A DNA stretch of 5,882 nucleotides. It comes from Pseudomonadota bacterium. Lineage in GTDB: Bacteria > Pseudomonadota > Gammaproteobacteria > Steroidobacterales > Steroidobacteraceae. Of this stretch, positions 1 to 5,882 are shown in pieces. How positions within the stretch are numbered: position 1 is the stretch's first letter; each line of letters begins with the position of its first letter. The translations under genes were made by a program, and so were the position numbers. Where the stretch lies: the NCBI GenBank assembly GCA_947454665.1, contig CANGMU010000153.1:1-5882 (forward strand), given 5' to 3'. A model generated the notes under the pieces. That model had not been told where the DNA came from and searched no databases. It saw only the letters and a list, made by a program, of their open reading frames with translations.

Positions 1-977
1 GACGTCTTGCGCCCTTGTCGCTCGACTGTCTGCGTTGGCCCGCCGAAGCCCGCGTGCGCCTTGCTGCGGTGGGCGTCCGCACGATCGGCGAGGTGCTGCG
101 CCTGCCGCGTGCCGGTTTCGCGCAGCGTTTCGGCAGCGGGCTGCTCGATGCGCTCGATCGGCTGACGGGTCGCAGCCCCGATCCGCGTGCGGCCTTCGTG
201 CCGCTGCCGCGCTTCAGGGCTCGCTGTGAGCCCTCCTGGGAGCCGTCCGGGGCGCAGGGTGTCCTGCGTGTCATCGAGCCGCTGCTCGAGTCGCTCGAGG
301 GTTTCCTGCGCGAACGGCAGCGCGGGCTCACCGCCTTGCGGCTCACGCTCGAACACCGCGGGCACGCGCCAACCCGCTGCGTACTGCGCCTGGCTGCGCC
401 AGAGCAGTCGGCGACCGCCTTTGCGCGCCTGTTCGCGATCCGCCTCGAACGCCTACCGCTGCCCGCGCCGGTGCGCCGCTGCACGCTGCAGTCCGGCCCC
501 TTGCTGCACCGACCTTCGACGGACGGCGCGCTGTGGCAACCGGGCGAGCAGGGTGGGGGCGCCGCGGTGCAGTTGCCGGCCTTCCTCGAACAGCTCCGCG
601 CGCGTTTGGGCGAGGGCGCCGTCCACGGGCTGGGCCACCGGCCGGAACACCGCCCGGAACGCCTGACGCAGGCGCTGTCACCCGATGGCCGGGGCAAGCC
701 TGCGGTCTCGATGCCCTGGGCACCCGGGCGCCGCCCCTTGTGGCTGCTCCCGCGACCCCGCCCCTTGCAGTCTGCGGGCGATGGCAGTGGTCATCCGTCG
801 GAAGACGGCCAGCGATTGAATCTGCTCGCCGGCCCGGAACGCATCGAAACCGGCTGGTGGGACGGCGGCGACGTCACGCGCGATTACTACCTCGCGGCCG
901 GTCCGGACGGTGCGCGCCTGTGGATCTACCGCGAGCGCGGCGAGGGCGGCTGGTTCCTGCATGGCTACTTCGGCTGA
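1..977 (+). CDS. imuB: ImuB, Y-family polymerase-like mutasome hub protein (5' truncated by the window edge)
   Basis: Reading is open from base 3 to the TGA at 975-977, giving the last 324 residues; the start lies upstream. ImuB proteins are related to Y-family DNA polymerases but lack their catalytic acidic residues. They are known as adaptors linking DnaE2 and ImuA-type proteins to the sliding clamp during SOS mutagenesis. Visible here are a thumb helix-hairpin-helix stretch (fragment residues about 20-37, with GVRTIGEVLRLPR), a little-finger-like region (about 70-165), the helix LEQLRARLGEGAV, the ImuB-typical RPLWLLP (244-250), and the conserved C-terminus with DVTRDYY, RLWIYRE and a final WFLHGYFG. 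The palm and fingers are outside the window, so loss of catalytic residues cannot be confirmed. A clamp-binding motif is not clear; the best candidates are DGALW (174-178) and QLPAFL (190-195). The gene overlaps dnaE2 by 17 bp. The family call rests on the tail motifs and the dnaE2 neighbour. Confidence 0.93.
   Translation, partial: RLAPLSLDCLRWPAEARVRLAAVGVRTIGEVLRLPRAGFAQRFGSGLLDALDRLTGRSPDPRAAFVPLPRFRARCEPSWEPSGAQGVLRVIEPLLESLEGFLRERQRGLTALRLTLEHRGHAPTRCVLRLAAPEQSATAFARLFAIRLERLPLPAPVRRCTLQSGPLLHRPSTDGALWQPGEQGGGAAVQLPAFLEQLRARLGEGAVHGLGHRPEHRPERLTQALSPDGRGKPAVSMPWAPGRRPLWLLPRPRPLQSAGDGSGHPSEDGQRLNLLAGPERIETGWWDGGDVTRDYYLAAGPDGARLWIYRERGEGGWFLHGYFG
942..949 (+). promoter_or_regulatory. Possible ribosome binding site for dnaE2, inside imuB
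   Basis: The purine-rich GAGGGCGG ends 11 bases before the ATG at 961. It is a weak, somewhat distant Shine-Dalgarno match within imuB codons for the GEGG stretch. It supports 961 as the dnaE2 start, but the overlap with imuB suggests that translational coupling contributes as well. Confidence 0.35.
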
Positions 978-3900
978 TCCGCCGGCGGCTGACGCGCCCG
1001 CCTATGCCGAACTGCACGCACTGAGCGCCTTCAGCTTCCTGCGTGGCGCATCCTTGCCGCCGGAGCTTGTCGCGCAGGCCAAAGCCCTGGGTTATCGCGC
1101 GCTCGCGCTCACCGACGAATGCTCCGTCGCCGGCGTGGTGCGGGCGCACAGCGCAGCCAAGGAAGCCGGCCTGCACTTCATCGTCGGCAGCGAGTTCACG
1201 CTCGCCGACGGGCTCAAATGCGTGGTGCTGGCCGCCACGCGCCGCGGCTATGGCCGGCTCTGCCGTCTCATCACGCGCGGCCGGCGTGCCGCCGGAAAAG
1301 GTTGTTATCACCTGACGCGTGAAGACGTCGCGGCCTGCCTGCGACCGGATGTTGCGCAAGCGGCTCACGCAGTGGAAGACGACTGCCTGGCGATCTGGTT
1401 GCCGGGTGCCACGCCCCGCGAGGATGAAGGTCGCTGGCTTGCCGACTTGCTGCCGGATGCCGTCTGGCTCGGTGTCGAATTGCTGTGTGATGGCGAGGAT
1501 CGCCGCCGGCTCGCGCTGCTCACCGCATTGGCCGATCGGCTGCAACTGCGCTGCGTGGCGAGCGGCGACGTGCACCTGCACGAGCGGGGACGTCGCAAGC
1601 TGCAGGATGCGCTGACGGCGATCCGCCATGGCGTGCCCGTGGCCGAAGCGGGATGGCGGCTGTTTCCCAATGGCGAGCGCCACCTGCGTGAACGCGCGCG
1701 TCTCGCACGGCTGTATCCGCCCGCCTTGCTCGCCGAGACACTCGCTGTCGCGGATCGATGCCGCTTCTCGCTCGATGAGCTGCGTTACGAATACCCGCGC
1801 GAAGTGGTGCCGGAAGGCCATACCCCGGCCAGCTGGCTGCGTACGCTCACCGAGGCCGGTGCACGCTGGCGGTGGCCCGACGGTACGCCGGCGGCGGCGG
1901 CGGCGCAGATCGAACACGAGCTCTCGCTGATCGCGGACCTGAAGTACGAACCGTATTTCCTGACCGTGCACGATGTCGTTCAGTACGCACGCAGCCAGGA
2001 CATCCTCTGCCAGGGGCGCGGCTCGGCCGCGAATTCCACCGTCTGCTATTGCCTGGGCATCACGGCGGTCGATCCGTCGCGCATGAAGATGCTCTTCGAG
2101 CGTTTCATCTCGCGCGAGCGCGACGAGCCGCCGGATATCGACGTGGACTTCGAACACGAGCGGCGCGAGGAGGTGATCCAGTACCTCTACGAGAAATACG
2201 GCCGCGACCGCGCCGCATTGGCGGCGACGGTCATCAGCTACCGGCCGCGCAGCGCCGTGCGCGATCTCGCCGTCGCGATGGGCTTCGATGCGACGACGGC
2301 GCAGCAGCTTGCCGGTTGCCTGCGCTGGACGAGTCGCGGCAGCGTCGACGAGGACCGCGTGCGCGAGGGTGGTTTCGATCCGTCGGACCCGCGCCTGCAG
2401 AAGGTGCTGGAACTCGCGGGAGAACTGGTTGGCTTCCCGCGTCATCTGTCGCAGCACGTCGGCGGCTTCGTCATCGCGCAGGGCCTGCTCGAGGAACTGG
2501 TGCCCGTCGAGAACGCGGCCATGCAGGATCGCACGGTGATCCAGTGGGACAAGGACGACCTCGACGAGCTCGGGCTCATCAAGGTCGACGTGCTCGCGCT
2601 GGGCATGCTGACGGCGATCCGCCGTTGCTTCCATCTGGTGGCAGGCTTCACGGGCGAACCGCCGCTCACGCTGGCAAGCGTGCCGTCCGAAGATCCGGCC
2701 GTTTACGACATGGTCTGTCGTGGCGACACGGTCGGCGTGTTCCAGATCGAATCACGCGCGCAGATGTCGATGCTGCCGCGCCTGAATCCGCGCAATTACT
2801 ACGACCTCGTCATCGAGGTGGCGATCGTGCGTCCCGGTCCCATCCAGGGCGACATGGTGCACCCCTACCTGCGCCGCCGCGCCGGCATCGAACCGGTCAC
2901 CTATCCGAGCCCCGACGTCGAGGGCGTGCTGGCGCGCACGCTCGGCGTGCCGATCTTCCAGGAGCAGGTGATGCAGCTGGCGATCGTCGCGGCCGGCTTC
3001 ACGCCCGGTGAGTCCGACCAGCTGCGGCGCGCGATGGCGGCCTGGAAACGCAAGGGCGGCCTGGGGCACTTCGAACAGCGGCTCATCGGGGGCATGCGCG
3101 AGCGTGGTTATGGCGAAGGCTTCGCGCGGCAGATCTTCAGCCAGATACAGGGCTTCGGCGAATACGGCTTTCCGGAATCGCACGCAGCGAGCTTCGCGCT
3201 GCTGGTCTATGTGTCCGCCTGGCTCAAATGCCACCACCCGGCGGCTTTCACCGCCGCGCTGCTCAACAGCCTGCCGATGGGTTTCTATGCGCCGGCGCAG
3301 CTCGTGCGCGATGCGCGGGTGCATGGCGTGGCAGTGCGTGGCGTCGACATCATCGCGAGCCATGCGGACTGCACGCTGGAGCCGGGCCAGGGCGGCGCGC
3401 CGGCCTTGCGGCTCGGCTTCACGCTCGTGAAGTCGCTGTCTGTCGCCGCGGCGGAACGCATCGTGGCGGCGCGCAATGCCGCGCCTTTCATCGGCGTGCA
3501 GGATCTGGGCGAACGGGCAGGTCTGGACCGGCGGGAACTCGAAGCACTGGCTGCGGCTGGGGCATTGGCACCGCTCGAAGGCCATCGGCACCGGGCCTAC
3601 TGGGGCGTGGCGGGTTTCGAGACGCCGCTGCCCACGGCGCCCAGCGCGCCACGCGAGGTCAGTTTGCCCCTGCTGCGTGCGCCCACCGAAGGACAGGACA
3701 TCGTCGCCGACTACGACGCCATCGGGCTCACGCTGGGTCGCCATCCGATCGCCTTGCTGCGACGGCGCCTGTCCGCGATGGGGGTGATGACCGTGGAGGA
3801 CCTGGCGGCCTGCAGGCCCGATGACCGGGTGACCGTGGCAGGCCTTGTCACCACGCGCCAGCGGCCGGCCACCGCGAGCGGCGTGACCTTCGTGACGCTG

Positions 3901-4104
3901 GAGGACGAGACCGGCCCGGTGAACATCATCGTCTGGCGCGAACTGGGCAAGCGTCAGCGGCGTGAACTGATCCACGCGCCGCTGCTGCAGGTGCAAGGCC
4001 GCCTGCAGCGCGAGGCAGGCGTCGTGCATGTCGTCGCGACGCGGCTTACCGACCGATCGCGCTTGCTGGGCGCGTTGCCGGCGAGGTCGCGGGATTTCCG
4101 CTAG
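961..4104 (+). CDS. dnaE2: Error-prone DNA polymerase DnaE2 (ImuC), C-family
   Basis: This 1047-residue protein is full length for DnaE2, the damage-inducible alpha-subunit-like polymerase that extends across lesions with ImuB. The ATG at 961 was chosen because YAELHALSAFSFLRGAS then starts at residue 15, as is usual for the family; the reading frame stays open further upstream, but only inside imuB. Domains in order: PHP domain (about 15-230, including TDE at 51-53, GSEF at 76-79 and GDVHLH at 203-207); polymerase core with CQGRGSAANS (350-359), the catalytic pair in PDIDVDFEHERR (D394, D396), the third acidic residue in KVDVLALGML (D543) and RPGPIQG (624-630); helix-hairpin-helix region (about 843-875); and an OB fold (about 954-1036, with VTFVTLEDETGPVNIIVW). 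It ends in SRDFR. All three polymerase aspartates are present, so it should be active. Several PHP metal-ligand positions look substituted, which fits absence of proofreading. It is probably cotranscribed with imuB under SOS control; the promoter is not in view. Confidence 0.97.
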   Translation: MATSADPPAADAPAYAELHALSAFSFLRGASLPPELVAQAKALGYRALALTDECSVAGVVRAHSAAKEAGLHFIVGSEFTLADGLKCVVLAATRRGYGRLCRLITRGRRAAGKGCYHLTREDVAACLRPDVAQAAHAVEDDCLAIWLPGATPREDEGRWLADLLPDAVWLGVELLCDGEDRRRLALLTALADRLQLRCVASGDVHLHERGRRKLQDALTAIRHGVPVAEAGWRLFPNGERHLRERARLARLYPPALLAETLAVADRCRFSLDELRYEYPREVVPEGHTPASWLRTLTEAGARWRWPDGTPAAAAAQIEHELSLIADLKYEPYFLTVHDVVQYARSQDILCQGRGSAANSTVCYCLGITAVDPSRMKMLFERFISRERDEPPDIDVDFEHERREEVIQYLYEKYGRDRAALAATVISYRPRSAVRDLAVAMGFDATTAQQLAGCLRWTSRGSVDEDRVREGGFDPSDPRLQKVLELAGELVGFPRHLSQHVGGFVIAQGLLEELVPVENAAMQDRTVIQWDKDDLDELGLIKVDVLALGMLTAIRRCFHLVAGFTGEPPLTLASVPSEDPAVYDMVCRGDTVGVFQIESRAQMSMLPRLNPRNYYDLVIEVAIVRPGPIQGDMVHPYLRRRAGIEPVTYPSPDVEGVLARTLGVPIFQEQVMQLAIVAAGFTPGESDQLRRAMAAWKRKGGLGHFEQRLIGGMRERGYGEGFARQIFSQIQGFGEYGFPESHAASFALLVYVSAWLKCHHPAAFTAALLNSLPMGFYAPAQLVRDARVHGVAVRGVDIIASHADCTLEPGQGGAPALRLGFTLVKSLSVAAAERIVAARNAAPFIGVQDLGERAGLDRRELEALAAAGALAPLEGHRHRAYWGVAGFETPLPTAPSAPREVSLPLLRAPTEGQDIVADYDAIGLTLGRHPIALLRRRLSAMGVMTVEDLAACRPDDRVTVAGLVTTRQRPATASGVTFVTLEDETGPVNIIVWRELGKRQRRELIHAPLLQVQGRLQREAGVVHVVATRLTDRSRLLGALPARSRDFR

Positions 4105-4367
4105 CGCTTGCTGCGACGACGGCCGCCGCCTTCTCCGTAGGGCAGCCCGATGTCGTAATCCTCGAAGTCCGCCATCAATTCGGCCGTGCGCTTTTGCTCG
4201 AGCCGTTGCTCCAGGCGGCGCCAGGCCGGATCGCCATCGCCCTTCTGTGCGCGCTTGCGCGCCATTTCCAGGTCCTTGTTGACCCGGTCCAGGTCCAGTT
4301 CTTCTGAAGCGCCGGAGAGTTCCGCCGCGTCGCCGTCCTCGAAATCGTCTTCAGGTTTCTCGCTCAT
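4101..4367 (-). CDS. Small charged hypothetical protein, 88 aa
   Basis: I do not recognise this protein with certainty. Residues 1-27 are very acidic (EDDFEDGD, SEELDLD). Residues about 26-42 and 48-67 look helical and charged, the second with the core DPAWRRLEQRLEQKRTAEL followed by MADFEDYDIG. The tail is basic (GGGRRRSKR). There is no signal peptide, membrane segment or cysteine, so a soluble cytoplasmic protein is likely. The ATG at 4367 is preferred over an in-frame GTG at 4376, because a GTGAG element lies about 4 bases before the ATG while nothing suitable precedes the GTG. It starts 41 bp after the gspF stop on the same strand and may be cotranscribed with gspE-gspF. Its stop overlaps the dnaE2 stop by 4 bp. 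The helix plus acidic DFEDY pattern is loosely like small gammaproteobacterial proteins of the PA3496 type, but this is only an impression. The protein-like composition, position and tight spacing suggest a real gene. Confidence 0.7.
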   Translation of the reverse strand: MSEKPEDDFEDGDAAELSGASEELDLDRVNKDLEMARKRAQKGDGDPAWRRLEQRLEQKRTAELMADFEDYDIGLPYGEGGGRRRSKR

Positions 4368-4393
4368 GACACTCACGTCGCAGGGATGTCATG
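4365..4393 (-). promoter_or_regulatory. Inverted repeat enclosing the start codon of the 88-aa gene
   Basis: A perfect 7-base inverted repeat, CATGACA at 4365-4371 and TGTCATG at 4387-4393, is separated by 15 bases. In minus-strand RNA the 3' arm holds the AUG of the 88-aa gene (4365-4367) and the loop holds its weak GUGAG ribosome-binding element, so the hairpin could limit initiation. Read on the plus strand, the same repeat is followed after six bases by TTTTAT, so it could be a weak terminator for dnaE2 transcripts. The stem is short and has only three G-C pairs, so either role is uncertain. Confidence 0.3.
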
Positions 4394-4408
4394 GCGCGGT
4401 TTTATACC

Positions 4409-4424
4409 TCAGCGAATCAGCGAA
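4409..4424 (-). repeat. Tandem 8-bp repeat at the gspF stop codon
   Basis: Two identical copies of TCAGCGAA (plus strand) lie end to end at 4409-4416 and 4417-4424, coding on the minus strand for the last residues and the TGA of gspF. The repeat is in an 8-base unit, so loss or gain of a copy would change the reading frame at the extreme C-terminus only. No function is evident, and chance is a fair explanation. Confidence 0.5.
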
Positions 4425-5623
4425 TTCATCTCGAAAATGGGCAGCAGCATGGCGAACACGATGCCCATCACCACCATGCCCATGCCGACGATCATCAAGG
4501 GCCCCAGCAGGCCGACCATGGCCGACAGCAGGCCGTCCAGTTCGCGCTCCTGGCTCACGGCAGCCCGATCGAGCATGGCTTCCAGTTGACCGCTGGATTC
4601 CCCGCTGGAGATCAGGTGGATCGTCATGGGCGGAAAGAGACGGCTGCGGGCCAGTGATTTTCCGATCGCCGTGCCTTCGCGCACGGACTGTGCGGCGGCC
4701 TCGACGGCGTCGCGCATCGGCAGGTTCGTGACCACCTGGCCCGCGATACGCAGTGAATCCAGCACCGGCACGGCACTGCCCGTCAGGATGCTGAAGGTCC
4801 GTGTAAAGCGCGCGTTATTGAAGCCGCGCGTCAGCTTGCCCACCAGCGGCAGGTCAAGCTGCGCCCGGTGCCAGCGACGCCGCACTGCTGGATTGCGCAG
4901 GGCCCGCCAGGCCAGCACGCTGCCGGCTGCGGTCAGCAGCAGCAGCCAGATGCCGTAGTCACGCAGGAAGTCGCTGACGAGGATCAGCAGCTTGGTCATC
5001 AGCGGCAGCTTGGCGCGGTTGGCGTCGAAGACCTCGATGACCTTCGGCACGACATAGACCAGCAGCAGGGAGACGATGCCGAAGCACATGACGGTCAGCA
5101 CGATCGGGTAGAGCAGGGCGCCCAGCAGCTTCTGTCGCATCGCTTCGCGACCTTCGGTGTAGTCCGCCAGGCGTTCCAGCACCTTGTCGAGGTGGCCGGA
5201 GTGTTCGCCCGCCGTCACCGTGGCGCGGTAGATCTCCGGGAAAACGCGCGGGTATTCGGCGAAGCCTGCCGCGAGTGGGTGGCCTTCGAGCACCTTCGCG
5301 CGCACGCCGAGCAGGATGCTCTTCATGCGCGGTTTCTCGGTCTGTTCCGAGACGGCCAGCAGCGCTTCGTCCAGTGGCAGCGCCGCGCGGACCAGCGTCG
5401 CGAGCTGTCGGGTCACCAGCGCGAGGTCCGATGCGGAGGCGCCACCTTGCAGCGTAAAGCTGCGCTGGCGCCGCGATTCCTTCTGCGCCGCCTCCGTGAT
5501 CGACAGGGGCAGCAGCTCCCGCTCGCGCAGCAATTGCCGGACGTGCTTGGGCGTGTCGCCTTCGATGACGCCCTGGCGTTCCTTGCCGCGCGCATCCAGT
5601 GCCGTGTATTCGTAGGCGCCCAT
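4409..5623 (-). CDS. gspF: Type II secretion system inner-membrane platform protein GspF
   Basis: This is a complete 404-residue GspF, the usual family length. GspF is the polytopic inner-membrane protein of the type II secretion assembly platform; it contacts the ATPase GspE and helps assemble the pseudopilus. The start fits the family (MGAYEYTALDARGKERQGVIEGD), as does the end (FEMNSLIR). Two homologous T2SSF domains are visible: one at about 68-191, with RQLATLVRAALPLDEAL (72-88) and AGEHSGHLDKVLERLADY (138-155), and one at about 271-394, with RTFSILTGSAVPVLDSL (275-291) and SGESSGQLEAMLDR (340-353). Three membrane segments are expected at about 167-192, 224-241 and 368-398. It lies 13 bp after gspE, implying one operon and probably coupled translation; no good Shine-Dalgarno precedes the ATG at 5623. 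The usual downstream gspG is absent here. A type IV pilus PilC is less likely, given the N-terminus and the GspE-type partner. Confidence 0.95.
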   Translation of the reverse strand: MGAYEYTALDARGKERQGVIEGDTPKHVRQLLRERELLPLSITEAAQKESRRQRSFTLQGGASASDLALVTRQLATLVRAALPLDEALLAVSEQTEKPRMKSILLGVRAKVLEGHPLAAGFAEYPRVFPEIYRATVTAGEHSGHLDKVLERLADYTEGREAMRQKLLGALLYPIVLTVMCFGIVSLLLVYVVPKVIEVFDANRAKLPLMTKLLILVSDFLRDYGIWLLLLTAAGSVLAWRALRNPAVRRRWHRAQLDLPLVGKLTRGFNNARFTRTFSILTGSAVPVLDSLRIAGQVVTNLPMRDAVEAAAQSVREGTAIGKSLARSRLFPPMTIHLISSGESSGQLEAMLDRAAVSQERELDGLLSAMVGLLGPLMIVGMGMVVMGIVFAMLLPIFEMNSLIR

Positions 5624-5636
5624 ATGGCCGGGACCG

Positions 5637-5882
5637 TCAGTCCTCGCGCGTCACGCGCAGCACTTCCTCGACCGTTGTCACGCCCGCCAGGACCTTCGTC
5701 CTGCCGTCGTCGCGGATCGAGGGCGTCATCGTCCGCGCATGGCGCTCGAGTTCATGCTCTGGCGCGTTGTCATGGATCATCGTGCGCATCACCTCGTCAA
5801 CGACGACCAGTTCGTAGATGCCCGAGCGGCCGCGGTAGCTGCCGCCCGCGCCCTGGCGATACAGCGTCGGGGAGGCCGCACC
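5637..5882 (-). CDS. gspE: Type II secretion ATPase GspE, C-terminal end (5' truncated by the window edge)
   Basis: The last 81 codons are present, ending at TGA 5637-5639; the start is beyond the window. GspE is the cytoplasmic hexameric ATPase that drives pseudopilus assembly, docking on the GspL and GspF membrane proteins. The visible tail matches GspE closely: YRGRSGIYELVVVDEVMRTMIHD, TPSIRDDG and TTVEEVLRVTRED. The Walker A, Walker B, Asp and His boxes are outside the window. In many GspE proteins a CxxC pair, the second half of a zinc-binding tetracysteine motif, lies just before the YRGR motif. Here that stretch reads LYRQGAGGSYRGR, with no cysteine and about five residues shorter, and the whole 81-residue tail is cysteine-free. 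It directly precedes gspF (13-bp gap) and is presumably cotranscribed with it. PilB or other secretion ATPases are less likely, given the RDDG and EEVLRVTRED tail and the gspF partner. Confidence 0.93.
   Translation of the reverse strand, partial: GAASPTLYRQGAGGSYRGRSGIYELVVVDEVMRTMIHDNAPEHELERHARTMTPSIRDDGRTKVLAGVTTVEEVLRVTRED

Noticed and set aside
15..17. TTG at 15 as the start of the first gene
   Set aside because: The frame is open to the window edge and the protein begins in the middle of a conserved ImuB region, so this is a truncation, not a start.
287..299. Paired CTCGAG sites in imuB as a regulatory palindrome
   Set aside because: They arise from the codons for LLESLEG within the gene and have no promoter context.
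1891..1905. Run of five GCG codons in dnaE2 as a phase-variable repeat
   Set aside because: It is a short trinucleotide run coding for alanines in a non-conserved spot; copy changes would stay in frame, so switching is unlikely.
874..2634. Long open frame (586 codons) antisense to dnaE2
   Set aside because: Its triplets fall exactly on the dnaE2 codons, so antisense stops would need TTA, CTA or TCA codons, which this G+C-rich gene avoids. The protein has no recognisable motif.
1872..3011. Plus-strand 379-codon frame inside dnaE2
   Set aside because: It is an arginine-, alanine- and glycine-rich product typical of an out-of-frame reading of G+C-rich coding DNA, and it lies wholly within a well-supported gene.
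2752..4029. Second long open frame (425 codons) antisense to dnaE2
   Set aside because: It lies in the same codon-aligned antisense register as the first and is broken from it only by a TCA serine codon at 2749-2751. It has the same shadow explanation.
978..4100. LexA-type operator (CTGT-N8-ACAG) within the window
   Set aside because: No match was seen at any gene start; the cassette's operator is expected upstream of the first gene, outside the window.
4374..4376. GTG at 4376 as the start of the small minus-strand gene
   Set aside because: It has no ribosome-binding element before it; the ATG nine bases further on has a GTGAG at short distance. It remains possible and would add three residues.
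4401..4406. TATAAA on the minus strand as a -10 promoter element for the small gene
   Set aside because: No convincing -35 hexamer lies 16-18 bases upstream. A single A+T-rich hexamer in the gap after gspF is weak evidence.

Overview
The window is G+C-rich chromosomal DNA (about two thirds G+C by eye) that is almost entirely coding. It holds the meeting point of two convergent gene sets. On the plus strand are the 3' part of imuB and a complete dnaE2 (imuC), the last two genes of the SOS-mutagenesis cassette usually written imuA-imuB-dnaE2. On the minus strand are the 3' end of gspE, a complete gspF (type II secretion ATPase and inner-membrane platform protein) and a small unrecognised gene. 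Protein styles (GspE ending in VLRVTRED, a proteobacterial ImuB tail, DnaE2 ending in SRDF-) point to a proteobacterium, most likely a high-G+C gammaproteobacterium. That placement is an inference; there is no rRNA or other decisive marker.

Layout: 1-977 (+) is the last 324 codons of imuB, whose polymerase palm and fingers lie upstream of the window. 961-4104 (+) is dnaE2, which overlaps imuB by 17 bp. 4101-4367 (-) is an 88-aa charged protein whose stop codon shares the palindrome CTAG with the dnaE2 stop. 4409-5623 (-) is gspF. 5637-5882 (-) is the last 81 codons of gspE, 13 bp upstream of gspF. No stretch over 50 bases lies outside a gene. I see no RNA gene, insertion sequence, CRISPR array or attachment site.

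How the genes work together: ImuB is a catalytically inactive Y-family polymerase relative that acts as a hub, bringing the error-prone C-family polymerase DnaE2 to the sliding clamp for mutagenic lesion bypass. The overlap implies translational coupling. Any LexA-controlled promoter would be upstream of this window. On the other strand GspE powers, and GspF anchors, assembly of the type II secretion pseudopilus. The usual next gene, gspG, is not downstream of gspF; the 88-aa gene and then the back of dnaE2 are there instead, so the rest of the secretion system must be encoded elsewhere.

I found no clearly new biological system. The points most worth a second look are the missing second CxxC pair in the visible part of GspE, the isolated gspE-gspF pair with its small charged companion gene, and the hairpin that could enclose that gene's start codon.
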